NCBI GenBank assembly: GCA_029261215.1
Contig: JAJDBT010000096.1
Coordinates: 66,366-102,149, forward strand
Length of the DNA stretch: 35,784 nt
Reading direction: 5' to 3'
Origin: Nitrospirota bacterium
Lineage (GTDB): Bacteria; Nitrospirota; Nitrospiria; SBBL01; JAADHI01
Program-made: the position numbers and the translations under genes
Notes under the pieces: generated by a model
What the model was told of the DNA's origin: nothing
What the model saw: only the letters and a program-made list of their open reading frames with translations
Databases searched by the model: none
Shown here: positions 17,946 to 26,218 of the stretch, piece after piece
Layout: each line of letters begins with the position of its first letter
Position numbering within the stretch: position 1 is the stretch's first letter

Positions 17946-17989
17946 GCTTTCCCCTGATTTTCAGAAAAATTTGAAAATCAGGGGAAAGC
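17946..17989. repeat. perfect 18-bp inverted repeat (strong hairpin) between the P450 and EEP genes
   Basis: GCTTTCCCCTGATTTTCA (17946-17963) is exactly repeated in inverse orientation at 17972-17989, with an 8-base spacer whose ends can pair further. Neither strand has a T-run directly after the stem, so it is not a textbook intrinsic terminator. On the minus strand it lies about 30 bases beyond the P450 stop. It could be a 3'-end stabiliser, a factor-dependent termination site or a mobile repeat. Confidence 0.85.
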
Positions 17990-18018
17990 TGCATTACACA
18001 ACAACATTTGGAAAGGGG

Positions 18019-19308
18019 TTATTTTTTCTTTTGTTTTGGCCTGGATGAAGCGGTTCGTTTTTTCTTTTCCGCTTTTTTCCCCCATGAAACAACATATTTT
18101 TCAGGAAAGGGTCCATCTTGATAGTCGATCCCCATTTCCGCTTTCAGGTTAGGTCTCAGTAAAACCTGTCGAACCATTTCGGGAATCATAACCATACCGA
18201 CATATTTTCCAAGACATTCGTGATGTCCAAACCCAAAATGAAAGGTATTGTACCAGGGCCGTTTTGGATTAAACTTGTATGGATCAGGGAAAGCCGCATC
18301 ATCAAAGGTCGCGGAATAAATCAGCGGCAAGACCAGTGTGTTTTTCCGAATAAGGGTTTCCCGTTTTGTCCCTTTAGCCAAAGTATAGTTACTGGATGAT
18401 TTTCGGAAGAGATAAGGCGCAATAGGATGAAACCGTAGCGCTTCCCAGACAATCGCATCAAACTGATCATGATTGTCTAATTCGGCCGCAACAATGGCTT
18501 TTTTCAAAATACTCCGTCGGGAAATGATTTCTTGAACCACTTGTGCCACGGCTTGCGCCGTCGTCTCCACTGCCCCAATCAATAAACCTCCGGCGTTTCG
18601 GGCAAGACGATCCATGGGAAAACCCACTGATTCTGGATAAACCGTCCGTAACATCCGGGAAAAAATGTCGTCGCGTTTTTCACCAGCCTTAATTTCTCCA
18701 ATCCGCCTTGGAATCAATTCTTTCATATAATCTTGCATTTCAAGACCCGTTTCCTGATGATTCTTAACAATCGTATCCGGGTCATTCACCAGGTCAAAGG
18801 GCTGATTATGGAAGGTATTGTATTGATTCCAATAAGACCATTTCATCATTTTCTGAGGATCGACGCCATCCAAGCCAAAATATTCCTGAACCAATAATGT
18901 TGGGATTAAACGGGCATATTCATGGACTAATTCAATCTCTCCTTTGGCCTGATCCAGTTTTTCCTTAGACTTTTCAGCAATCAAGTTTCTAATTTGGGGC
19001 AAGTCATCGCGATTCAACATCGATTGCATAATCGCCTTTTCACGAAAATGTAATGGGGTTTCATCCTGAGACAACATATATTCACCCATTTTTGGTGCAT
19101 AAAGCGCCACAGTAAAAACTGTGGGAACACGCAAAACTTCAACAACATCGTCAAAACGGGCAACAAAGGTACATACGGGGGTTTTCATAATGGGTCGTTT
19201 TGCCCTCAATTCTTCAAAGAGCGGCAAAGGGGATTCATCGATCCAGCGTCGGATCATCGGAAATTGCTGATTCTTCGGGGCTTTATCATATTTTTTTAGA
19301 AAACTCAT
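18019..19308 (-). CDS. cytochrome P450
   Basis: A 429-residue soluble bacterial P450 (haem-thiolate monooxygenase). The I-helix oxygen-activating segment is IGAVETT (about 244-250), the K-helix ExxR is EALR (289-292), and the haem-binding loop is FGFGHHECLG (358-367) with ligand Cys365. The substrate is unknown. The tail is strikingly Lys/Arg-rich (about the last 20 residues, KKAEKKKR and RPKQKKK), which is not part of the P450 fold. ATG 19308 has AGGAGGT just upstream; an in-frame codon at 19344 would add 12 residues. No ferredoxin or reductase gene is adjacent, so electrons must come from elsewhere. Confidence 0.93.
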   Translation of the reverse strand: MSFLKKYDKAPKNQQFPMIRRWIDESPLPLFEELRAKRPIMKTPVCTFVARFDDVVEVLRVPTVFTVALYAPKMGEYMLSQDETPLHFREKAIMQSMLNRDDLPQIRNLIAEKSKEKLDQAKGEIELVHEYARLIPTLLVQEYFGLDGVDPQKMMKWSYWNQYNTFHNQPFDLVNDPDTIVKNHQETGLEMQDYMKELIPRRIGEIKAGEKRDDIFSRMLRTVYPESVGFPMDRLARNAGGLLIGAVETTAQAVAQVVQEIISRRSILKKAIVAAELDNHDQFDAIVWEALRFHPIAPYLFRKSSSNYTLAKGTKRETLIRKNTLVLPLIYSATFDDAAFPDPYKFNPKRPWYNTFHFGFGHHECLGKYVGMVMIPEMVRQVLLRPNLKAEMGIDYQDGPFPEKYVVSWGKKAEKKKRTASSRPKQKKK

Positions 19309-19488
19309 ATTACCTCCTGGTTGATCGGGCCTCCATGATGACAATTGGGGATTGCCGTTTGATCTATTTTTAATTTATGAAAAGGATAGGATCTACTTCC
19401 AATAAGGATGCTTATAACAAAATAAAAAAAGAAATCATAGACCTAATCGGATATGGATTTCTGTCTGTTTTCTGCTTGTCTTATAGCT

Positions 19489-19953
19489 TTATTTATTGCG
19501 AAAGGACTCAAGTCGGCGACTGACCTTGTTGCGGATCGCTTTTTTCAAAAATGGCGTCCACCCCAGAAACAACCCAAGCGGCCCCAGAGCCATCCGTGTC
19601 CACCGCCAAAGATCAAAAGTGTCTGTATGCTGAATAATGAGGCCGTCCTTAAAAGTAAACGACGCATCTACAACATTATGCACACAACGGCACTTTTCTC
19701 CGTATGTGTATACCGCCTCCCAGTGTGCAGCTCCATGCGTCGCATCGGCATGAATATCGGAAAAATGGACTTCCAAATCCTGAGCGCGGGCGCAGAGCAT
19801 ACGCCACATATCGGCAGCACACGGCCCTTCAAGACGTCCAAAAACCGGGTCTGTAAAGACAATATCGGGATGATAACAACGCACCATCTCTTCCGCGTCA
19901 TGCCCCTGAAATGCAGTGTAAAATCGTTCGATCAGCTGTTCATTCGGATGCAT
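19489..19953 (-). CDS. NTF2-like / SnoaL-like small protein
   Basis: About 154 residues with the cone-shaped NTF2 fold pattern: an N-terminal helix LIERFYTAFQGHDAEEMVRCY, then HPDIVFTDPVFGRLEG, and paired strands AHWEAVYTY and VDASFTFKDGLIIQHTDTFDLW. These features are shared by SnoaL, ketosteroid-isomerase-like and uncharacterised proteins, so an enzymatic role is possible but not shown. The basic C-terminal extension (about 125-154) is unusual. ATG 19953 is chosen; an in-frame GTG at 19968 would add five residues, and neither has ideal Shine-Dalgarno spacing. It lies upstream of the P450 gene on the same strand. Confidence 0.75.
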   Translation of the reverse strand: MHPNEQLIERFYTAFQGHDAEEMVRCYHPDIVFTDPVFGRLEGPCAADMWRMLCARAQDLEVHFSDIHADATHGAAHWEAVYTYGEKCRCVHNVVDASFTFKDGLIIQHTDTFDLWRWTRMALGPLGLFLGWTPFLKKAIRNKVSRRLESFRNK

Positions 19954-20201
19954 ATGGTTTGCCAACACTCCGGAAAGGAAGTGCCCTCATGAGTGAATCC
20001 ACGAGGGGAATACAAGACCTATAATACAAACACGAAGCCTGATGCAAGTCAGATAGCATTTTCACGCGATTTATTACACGAAATAAGGAAGATTCCAGCA
20101 GAAAATATTTTGCGATCAACCGGATTGTTTTACGCAATATTCAGAGCCAAGAGACATACGGCAGTATCTTCGATTGCATGAACACTCTTATCACCCGATC
20201 A

Positions 20202-21137
20202 TCACAAACCAGGTTTTGATCGCGTGCAATCACTTTTGGCTTTGAATTTCTGATGCATCCAAATCCCGGCTAATCCACTCATAATAAAAAGAATGCTGGA
20301 GGGTTCGGGAACGGGGGTGATATAAGGGTCGAGATTCACATGATTAAACTGGCTAAGTTCGGCCATGGCCAAAATATCAAGTGCGCTCAAAAGGTTTCTC
20401 TCACCACCCGATTGTGATGACATTGCAGGCCGCCCATTGATAAATGGATGAAAGTGACTTGTCACGCCAAAATTATTCAAGGCAAGAGGAATCGTTGTTC
20501 CCTGAAAGAAACCTGGGGTCGTAATATCAATATCTCCGTCTGTGCTCTCTGCGATAAAACGGGTATTGGCCGCGCTCATTCCAAACGCATGCCCTATCTC
20601 ATGCAATGCTGCTGAGAGTAAGTCAGTATATCTAGCATCAGCCGCATCTCCGACTGCATGAGAATAGACACGGCCTGTATTTATTCTTCCTCCTCCTAAA
20701 TCATCAAAATCCTCTCTGTAGGACAAATACTCTTCATTAAGTCCTGGGGTAGGATCCAGAAACCACTGAAAATGACCACTTAATGTATCATTGTTAAAAA
20801 GAATGGTACCCTCTGTTTCACGGTTGGGTGTCCCGCCCTGACTGTTGAGAGAATGCGTCCCTCCACCGACAGGAGCCCATCCAAAATGAAGGGTGATAAT
20901 ATGTGGATCCAGGATCGATGCTTCCCACTGGTCAGCGGCTTCGTTGAAAATATCAACCAGGTTCCCATTCCCGACGACATTTGCTTGGGGTGTTCCGCCA
21001 ATAAAATCTCGAATAATGGTAAGCGCTGAAGCATCCCCAACCACTATAAAAAAAAGAGCAAAAATGAGAAGGACGCGGCACCCTAATAATTCCAAACGCG
21101 AGCGGTGAGCAAACAGAAATATCTCTTGATTATACAT
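20202..21137 (-). CDS. secreted matrixin-like zinc metalloprotease with PEP-CTERM anchor
   Basis: A 311-residue exported protein. The signal peptide ends near residue 38 (LLIFALFFIVVGDASA). The zinc-protease motif is ALHEIGHAFGM (177-187) with HExxH at 179-183. A later SHFHPFI and an AMSSQ turn (238-242) recall the Met-turn of metzincins. Residue 189, where the third zinc ligand would fall in HExxHxxGxxH, is Ala, so another residue, perhaps His228 or His230, must serve. The C-terminus VPEPSS, hydrophobic helix, then HQKFK is a PEP-CTERM sorting signal for exosortase. ATG 21137 follows AAGGAG by six bases; a start at 21248 would hide the signal peptide. Confidence 0.85.
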   Translation of the reverse strand: MYNQEIFLFAHRSRLELLGCRVLLIFALFFIVVGDASALTIIRDFIGGTPQANVVGNGNLVDIFNEAADQWEASILDPHIITLHFGWAPVGGGTHSLNSQGGTPNRETEGTILFNNDTLSGHFQWFLDPTPGLNEEYLSYREDFDDLGGGRINTGRVYSHAVGDAADARYTDLLSAALHEIGHAFGMSAANTRFIAESTDGDIDITTPGFFQGTTIPLALNNFGVTSHFHPFINGRPAMSSQSGGERNLLSALDILAMAELSQFNHVNLDPYITPVPEPSSILFIMSGLAGIWMHQKFKAKSDCTRSKPGL

Positions 21138-21496
21138 TTTAAACTCCTTCTCTTTATGGCGATCTTTCACTTCACTGACAAGCCGAGACCTTCTTTTCTC
21201 TGCTTTTAAAATTCTCAGCGCCTGTCTTTTCTGAAAAAAAAACCACAAACTTTTTTGAATGTAGACATGCAGGGAAACCAGCGATACATCACCGCTTTCA
21301 GACGAATCTCTTGGAGGTGTTTATGTGCTCCATCAAGCATTCCATACCTTAGGTCATGATGTTTTGTTTTAGGAAAATCGCGATTGGGCTAAAGGCAATT
21401 CCTTCTTTTTAAATAAAACCCGGCCTTGCATTCTGCGGCTGGATTGACCAATACATTCGGCAATGATCTGCCTGAGCATGCACAAAACACAGACCA
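21138..21496. other. intergenic region with no recognisable feature
   Basis: About 360 bases between the PEP-CTERM protease and an SRPBCC gene. Short frames here do not look like proteins, and I see no tRNA, hairpin with T-run or clear promoter pair. The protease gene's ribosome-binding site (AAGGAG) is at its left end. Confidence 0.4.
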
Positions 21497-21955
21497 CTAC
21501 GCTTCATCCGGAATTTCCGGTTCTACGAGCTGGGCAAGCTGAAATAAGGACTCTTGCCACCCGAGGTAACAAAGCTCAACTGGAATCACAGCTGGGATCC
21601 CTTCCTGAACGATATTCATCTCGGTGCCACAGGAAACCGCCTTCAGGGAAACCGTGACCTGCATCTCGCCAGACAGGTTCGGATCATCAAACGTGTCTGC
21701 ATAGCGAATCTGCTCATATGGCGTCAGTTCGGTATAACGACACCTGAATGAATGGCCTTTACCCGTACTGAAATTTGTGAACGACATCCGATAGCCTCCC
21801 CCAACCCGCGCGTCCATTTGCTGGATCTTGCCCGTGAACCCGTGGGGAGGAAGCCACTTGCTCATCGCATCGGGATCGAGAAAAGCCCGGTAAACACGTT
21901 CAGGTAGTGTGCGAAGCACACGGTGGAGTCGAATGGTATTTGTATCCTTGGACAT
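21497..21955 (-). CDS. SRPBCC (AHSA1-like) domain protein
   Basis: About 152 residues forming a START/Bet v1-like hydrophobic-cavity fold of the Activator-of-Hsp90-ATPase-like subfamily. The opening LPERVYRAFLDPDAMSKWLPP and the strands VGGGYRMSFTNF and EQIRYADTFDDP are typical. Such proteins bind or sense small hydrophobic ligands or act as stress accessory proteins; no ligand can be named. ATG 21955 is preferred because GGAG lies nine bases upstream; earlier in-frame ATGs (21961, 21970) are possible. It lies 93 bases downstream of a second SRPBCC gene on the same strand. Confidence 0.83.
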   Translation of the reverse strand: MSKDTNTIRLHRVLRTLPERVYRAFLDPDAMSKWLPPHGFTGKIQQMDARVGGGYRMSFTNFSTGKGHSFRCRYTELTPYEQIRYADTFDDPNLSGEMQVTVSLKAVSCGTEMNIVQEGIPAVIPVELCYLGWQESLFQLAQLVEPEIPDEA

Positions 21956-22048
21956 TGTCATGGTCTCCATAATAGATAGGTGTATCCCCCATCGCCGCAA
22001 GCGTACAAGTGGGCAGCGGGCATAGGGATCAATGCATTTTAGTTTAGG

Positions 22049-22516
22049 TCAAATTCGGGTTCTTTGAACTTCAGCCGTAAGCCGATCCAGATTTTGTTCA
22101 TTTGCTTGAGAAACATATTCAGAAATGTGGCGATAGTGATCCACTGTATCGAATACCTGAGACCAAGTGACAACAGTGGCATTTCCTGACACAGTAAATG
22201 TAATGGTTAATATAAAGTGATGACCGGAAAGATGGTCGATAACCACGCGTTGATTTGGAAACACTTCAAGAAAGCGGCTTTCATTTGGATAATCCTTGCC
22301 GTCGGGGCCGTGCATTGTAAAACGCCAATATCCGCCTTCACTGAGATCAAATTCTTTAAACGAATTACTAAAACCATCCGGTCCCCACCAGCGCGCCAAG
22401 GAATCTGGATGACTAAAGGCCCTGTACACAAGCGCGCATGGCGCGTCAATCGTTCTTTGAGTGAAGTGTGCTCGTTCAGATTCAGGTGTTTTGTTTTGGA
22501 TTTTTCTATCTGTCAT
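22049..22516 (-). CDS. SRPBCC (AHSA1-like) domain protein
   Basis: About 155 residues of the same superfamily as its downstream neighbour. Signature segments are PCALVYRAFSHPDSLARWWGP (the RWWGP block is characteristic of AHSA1-like proteins), EGGYWRFTMHGPDG and PNQRVVIDHL. The two adjacent genes are only distantly similar, so this is an old duplication or independent recruitment rather than a recent tandem copy. ATG 22516 follows AAAGGA by nine bases. The function is not deducible. Confidence 0.85.
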   Translation of the reverse strand: MTDRKIQNKTPESERAHFTQRTIDAPCALVYRAFSHPDSLARWWGPDGFSNSFKEFDLSEGGYWRFTMHGPDGKDYPNESRFLEVFPNQRVVIDHLSGHHFILTITFTVSGNATVVTWSQVFDTVDHYRHISEYVSQANEQNLDRLTAEVQRTRI

Positions 22517-22802
22517 ACATCCAGTTCCTTTTCTTAAATAGCTGTTCACATCTCAATGAGAGGAGAGATCGGCTTATTTAGGGAACCCCGCTTGCTCGGG
22601 TTTCAGAAATCCGCTTATTTCGCTTAACAAGTCCCCGATATTCGGAATACACAGAATCTATCCCGTATATACTACACTGACATACAGAATGCGGCCCACT
22701 GTGCTTACAAATCTACTCAAAGCCCTGGAGCTCTATTTATAGGAAGGCCTTTTATATGCCATACTGGGAAACAAAAGTCAAAAACAAGCGGGCTTGACGA
22801 TA

Positions 22803-22832
22803 TTGACATCTTGCCCTCATCGATGTTAGTTT
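22803..22832 (+). promoter_or_regulatory. candidate promoter of tRNA-Gly
   Basis: TTGACA (22803-22808) is followed after 18 bases by TAGTTT (22827-22832), preceded by TG in the extended -10 position (22824-22825). Transcription would begin a few bases before the tRNA at 22845. The -10 match is weak (three of six). Confidence 0.4.
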
Positions 22833-22844
22833 TCAGCAATTCAA

Positions 22845-22919
<75 letters not shown>

Positions 22920-23125
22920 TTTTTAGAACCAAAATCGATCTTTAATGAGCACCCCGGGATAACCTTCCCCTGCCAGACTCGCATCGCAAGCAAACAATCA
23001 ATCATTGACGGCGCTTCAGGAAAATACTGAAGTCCTCCAAAAAGACAGGGCCTCCACTCTTTTCGACCCGGACAGATCTGGCGAAAAAAGTGCTTCGGCA
23101 TACCGTATTTCAAGAGAACGAGGGT

Positions 23126-23155
23126 TTGACACTTTATGAGATTTAGTGGCACTAT
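23126..23155 (+). promoter_or_regulatory. candidate promoter for the AmgK-MurU operon
   Basis: A consensus -35 hexamer TTGACA (23126-23131) stands 18 bases before CACTAT (23150-23155), a three-of-six -10 match, 38 bases upstream of the kinase start. By eye only. Confidence 0.35.
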
Positions 23156-23193
23156 GGCTCCGTTTTTAACCAAGGCCCTGATGGAATATTGCC

Positions 23194-24282
23194 ATGATTA
23201 ACCACGAAGCACTGCTCAAAATATTGGAGAAGATTTTTGAGAACCCGATTCGATCCCTTGAGGTTGATGCTTTAGCCGGAGACGCCTCCGACCGGGTTTA
23301 TTATCGCCTGCACTGGAAAAACAATGGCAAAGCGCGCACCTGTATTTTAATGGCAATGGCCAACACAGGTGCCGCCGTCGCATCTGAAGAAGTGACCAGT
23401 ACAGCAAGCGAACCAATCTCTGAGTTGCCCTTCTTGAATATTCAAAGACATCTCTTTAACTGCAAAATCGCGGTACCCGAAATATTTTTTTACGATAATG
23501 GCCAGGGCTGGCTGCTTTTGGAAGATCTTGGAGAGATCACCTTTGCCGATCAAGTCATGAACCACTTTGAAGATAAAAACCGTGTACTGGCATATTATCA
23601 GCAGGCGATTGATACCTTGGTTTCTCTTCAACTTTATGCCACCGCGATTTTAAATGAAAAAACCATCGCCCACGCACGCTGTTACGACCAGAACCTGTTT
23701 CAGTGGGAATTTGATCATTTTATTGAATATGGCATAGAAAAACGCAAGGGCATATCCCTTTCGGCCTTACATAAAAAAGAGATGCAAGATCATTTTTCGG
23801 GTTTATCCGCACACTTTGACGCACTGCCTAAATTTTTCACACATCGGGATTATCACAGCCGAAACCTCATGATCCAGGCCACCAGGGAAGGGACAAGAAT
23901 CAGAGTCATTGATTTTCAGGATGCGCTGATGGGGCCGGCCGAATACGACCTGGCCTCTCTCCTGCGGGATTCCTATATTGATTTATCTCAGGAAATGATC
24001 GACACCTGCCTTGCCTATTATGTCCAGCAATGGAAAGAACGCGCCCAGCGCGCAATCGATATCAACCTGTTCCGGGAATCCTTTGATTTAATTAGTCTTC
24101 AGCGCAATTTAAAAGCCGCCGGTCGCTTTGTTTACATCGACCAGGTAAAACATAAAAACCACTTACTGCCTTTTGTGACCCCCACTCTCTTGAAAGCAAA
24201 ACAAACGTTGGCGAAGTATGACCGCTTAAAACCCCTTTACGATTTGCTCTCAGAAACAGTCCCGGAGTTTCAATCATCATAA
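23194..24282 (+). CDS. amgK: APH-family sugar kinase, probably AmgK-type (N-acetylmuramate/N-acetylglucosamine anomeric kinase)
   Basis: A 362-residue phosphotransferase of the aminoglycoside-phosphotransferase fold. The catalytic loop is THRDYHSRNLM (216-226) and the metal-binding segment is VIDFQDALMGPAEYDLASLLRD (238-259). GWLLLEDLG is the hinge region. AmgK phosphorylates MurNAc/GlcNAc at the anomeric carbon in the peptidoglycan-recycling bypass, making the substrate for MurU. The assignment rests on this sequence pattern and on the MurU-like gene 22 bases downstream. An alternative is an uncharacterised sugar kinase feeding an NDP-sugar. A possible promoter lies just upstream. Confidence 0.8.
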   Translation: MINHEALLKILEKIFENPIRSLEVDALAGDASDRVYYRLHWKNNGKARTCILMAMANTGAAVASEEVTSTASEPISELPFLNIQRHLFNCKIAVPEIFFYDNGQGWLLLEDLGEITFADQVMNHFEDKNRVLAYYQQAIDTLVSLQLYATAILNEKTIAHARCYDQNLFQWEFDHFIEYGIEKRKGISLSALHKKEMQDHFSGLSAHFDALPKFFTHRDYHSRNLMIQATREGTRIRVIDFQDALMGPAEYDLASLLRDSYIDLSQEMIDTCLAYYVQQWKERAQRAIDINLFRESFDLISLQRNLKAAGRFVYIDQVKHKNHLLPFVTPTLLKAKQTLAKYDRLKPLYDLLSETVPEFQSS

Positions 24283-24304
24283 CGATATGTTTTAGGGCGA
24301 CGAC

Positions 24305-25081
24305 ATGAAGGCGATGATCTTGGCCGCAGGCTTTGGCACACGTCTCCGTCCGCTCACCGACCACAGTCCCAAACCGCTTTTGCCCATCGGCGGCCGCCCC
24401 ATGATTGAATACAATTTGCTGCTCTTAAAAAAATACGGGATCACCGAAATCATCATTAATTTGCATCACTATGGCGAGCAAATCATCAACACCCTGGGAG
24501 ACGGCTCGCGCCTCGGCCTTTCGATTACTTACTCTACCGAAGAAGGAGACCCGCTCGGAACCGGCGGCGGGATCAAAAAGGCCGCGCCTTTTTTTGATCA
24601 ATCCACATTCATCGTCATCAACGGCGATATCCTCATCGATATCGACCTCAAGAAACTCATTTCATTTCACCACGATCAAAAAACAGAAGCCACGCTTGTC
24701 CTGAGAGAAACCAATGACTTTTCAAGCTTTGGCGCGATAGAAGTGGATGACCATGGACAAATCCGAAACATTCTTGGAAAGCTTAACCTTGAAAATGTGA
24801 GCACGAAAAAATATATGTTCACCGGTTTGCACATCATTGAGGCCCGTGTGCTGGATGGCATTCCGGGTGACGTCCCCTATTATTCGATCATTGATACCTA
24901 TCTTGACTTGCTCCGCGCGGGCAAAAAATTATCGGCCTATATCACTCAAGGCTATTGGAATGATCTTGGAGCGCTTGATCGTTATTATGAGGTGGATCAT
25001 GCACTTGAAACAGGAAAACTCACACTCAGCCATATGACTGGAATCAAAGAGGAGAGCAATGAACAAAGTCAAAATCTATGA
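24305..25081 (+). CDS. murU: sugar-1-phosphate nucleotidyltransferase, probably MurU-type
   Basis: A 258-residue NTP_transferase protein. The nucleotide-binding signature is LAAGFGTRLRPLT (6-18), with PKPLLPIGGRPMIEY next, GTGGGIKKA (85-93) and the metal-binding VINGDILIDID (104-114). MurU converts MurNAc-1-phosphate to UDP-MurNAc, completing the salvage route begun by AmgK. Pairing with an APH-type kinase favours MurU over mannose-1-phosphate guanylyltransferase, which shares the fold. Its 3' end overlaps the next gene by 23 bases. Confidence 0.8.
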   Translation: MKAMILAAGFGTRLRPLTDHSPKPLLPIGGRPMIEYNLLLLKKYGITEIIINLHHYGEQIINTLGDGSRLGLSITYSTEEGDPLGTGGGIKKAAPFFDQSTFIVINGDILIDIDLKKLISFHHDQKTEATLVLRETNDFSSFGAIEVDDHGQIRNILGKLNLENVSTKKYMFTGLHIIEARVLDGIPGDVPYYSIIDTYLDLLRAGKKLSAYITQGYWNDLGALDRYYEVDHALETGKLTLSHMTGIKEESNEQSQNL

Positions 25082-25415
25082 ATATTCAAAATGCAGTACT
25101 TGCAGAAAAGCCCTGAAATACCTCGATGCACACAAAATCCCCTACGACAAGATCCCCATCGTGGATCAACCCCCCACAAAAAAAGAACTGAAAACCGCTT
25201 TAGCGCGACTGGATGGTGATTTGCGGAAACTCTTCAACACCTCTGGCACCCAGTACCGGGAGATGCAATTAAGCGCAAAAATAACAACAATGACCGTAAA
25301 AGAAGGCATCGATCTGCTGAGCAAAAACGGCAAACTGGTCAAACGCCCTTTTGTGTTGACCCAAGATAAAGCCCTCGTTGGATTTAAGGAAGCACTCTGG
25401 GACGAGGTCTTTTAA
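25059..25415 (+). CDS. ArsC/Spx-family thioredoxin-fold protein
   Basis: A 118-residue protein of the arsenate-reductase-like (ArsC/YffB/Spx/MgsR) family. It has the N-terminal redox pair Cys12-x-x-Cys15 in YSKCSTCRKAL, PPTKKELKTALARL and the C-terminal NGKLVKRPFVL segment with the conserved Arg. The CxxC pair is more like Spx/MgsR than like classical ArsC, which uses a single Cys here, but no RNA-polymerase-binding role can be inferred outside Firmicutes. It overlaps the MurU-like gene by 23 bases in another frame, so the two are translationally coupled. No arsenic genes are nearby. Confidence 0.85.
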   Translation: MNKVKIYEYSKCSTCRKALKYLDAHKIPYDKIPIVDQPPTKKELKTALARLDGDLRKLFNTSGTQYREMQLSAKITTMTVKEGIDLLSKNGKLVKRPFVLTQDKALVGFKEALWDEVF

Positions 25416-25515
25416 AAGCAATCCGCTTGCATAGTCGTCTTCATTCACCGTAGATTGGAGAGATATCAACGATGACGGTTTTACAACCGCGTTACTTTAA
25501 ATGAAGGAGGAAGTT

Positions 25516-26202
25516 ATGGCGCTTTACGAAAAAAAAGAAGAAAAGACAGAGGTAAAAGACGACCCGGCCGCCAAAGCGCTGCTGCGTCAGGCCTTTGAAA
25601 AAACGTCCCGCTGGAAAAAAGATTTTCCCGGTTTTTCCGCAACGCTTATTTTTAATGACAACGGCACAGTTTACAAAGGCGATGTACGCATTAAATCCAG
25701 AAGTGACATGACCGTCAATATGGAACTGCCACCCGGAAAAGAAGCGCTTAAAAAGTCGATTGACGAAGAAATCGGCATGATCGTCTCACATCGTGCATGG
25801 CGGACCTTTGAAGAGGCCGACGGCAAACATTCCGTCACTTTTGGCGCAACAGATGCTCACCCGATGGGCAGAGAAATCCTGATTCACGGCGACGGCATGT
25901 CTTCAAGTTATCGTCTTAAAGACGACCGCATTCGTCAGATTTCCAGAACGACGCCACGTATGCGTTTTACGATCAATATCGAAGACGTGATGACGACTGA
26001 TGATGGCAAAGCCCTGACGACACAATATGTCGTATTTTATTTTTCAGGGGATGGAAAGCTGAACGATGTCGATAGTTTCACAGAAAAACCCTGCCTTTTT
26101 GAAGGCAACTATCTTCCCGGAATCCGCCGAACCATCACAGTCGATAATGGGGCCGCAGTTGTGCGTATTCTAGAATTTAAAAATCACAAATTGCTGTCTT
26201 AA
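25516..26202 (+). CDS. DUF3386 family protein, function unknown
   Basis: About 228 residues, soluble, with no signal peptide or membrane helix. The pattern KALLRQAFEKTSRWKKDFPGF, GDVRIKSRSDMTVNME, IVSHRAWRTFEEADGKHSVTFG and EILIHGDGMSSSYRLKDDRI matches what I remember of DUF3386, best known from cyanobacteria; no activity is established. ATG 25516 follows GGAGG by five bases; an ATG at 25501 overlaps that ribosome-binding site and is unlikely. It lies 100 bases after the ArsC/Spx-like gene and converges on the glycosyltransferase gene with only 16 bases between the stops. Confidence 0.75.
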   Translation: MALYEKKEEKTEVKDDPAAKALLRQAFEKTSRWKKDFPGFSATLIFNDNGTVYKGDVRIKSRSDMTVNMELPPGKEALKKSIDEEIGMIVSHRAWRTFEEADGKHSVTFGATDAHPMGREILIHGDGMSSSYRLKDDRIRQISRTTPRMRFTINIEDVMTTDDGKALTTQYVVFYFSGDGKLNDVDSFTEKPCLFEGNYLPGIRRTITVDNGAAVVRILEFKNHKLLS

Positions 26203-26218
26203 AGTGGGCTAAACCCGC

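Noticed and set aside
21497-22516. The two adjacent SRPBCC genes as a recent tandem duplication
   Set aside because: The two proteins share only fold-level signatures; their sequences differ too much for a recent event.
23147-23163. TGGCAC as a sigma54 -24 element upstream of the AmgK-type gene
   Set aside because: The expected TTGC -12 element is missing at the right spacing (CTCCG instead), and no enhancer-binding-protein context is seen.
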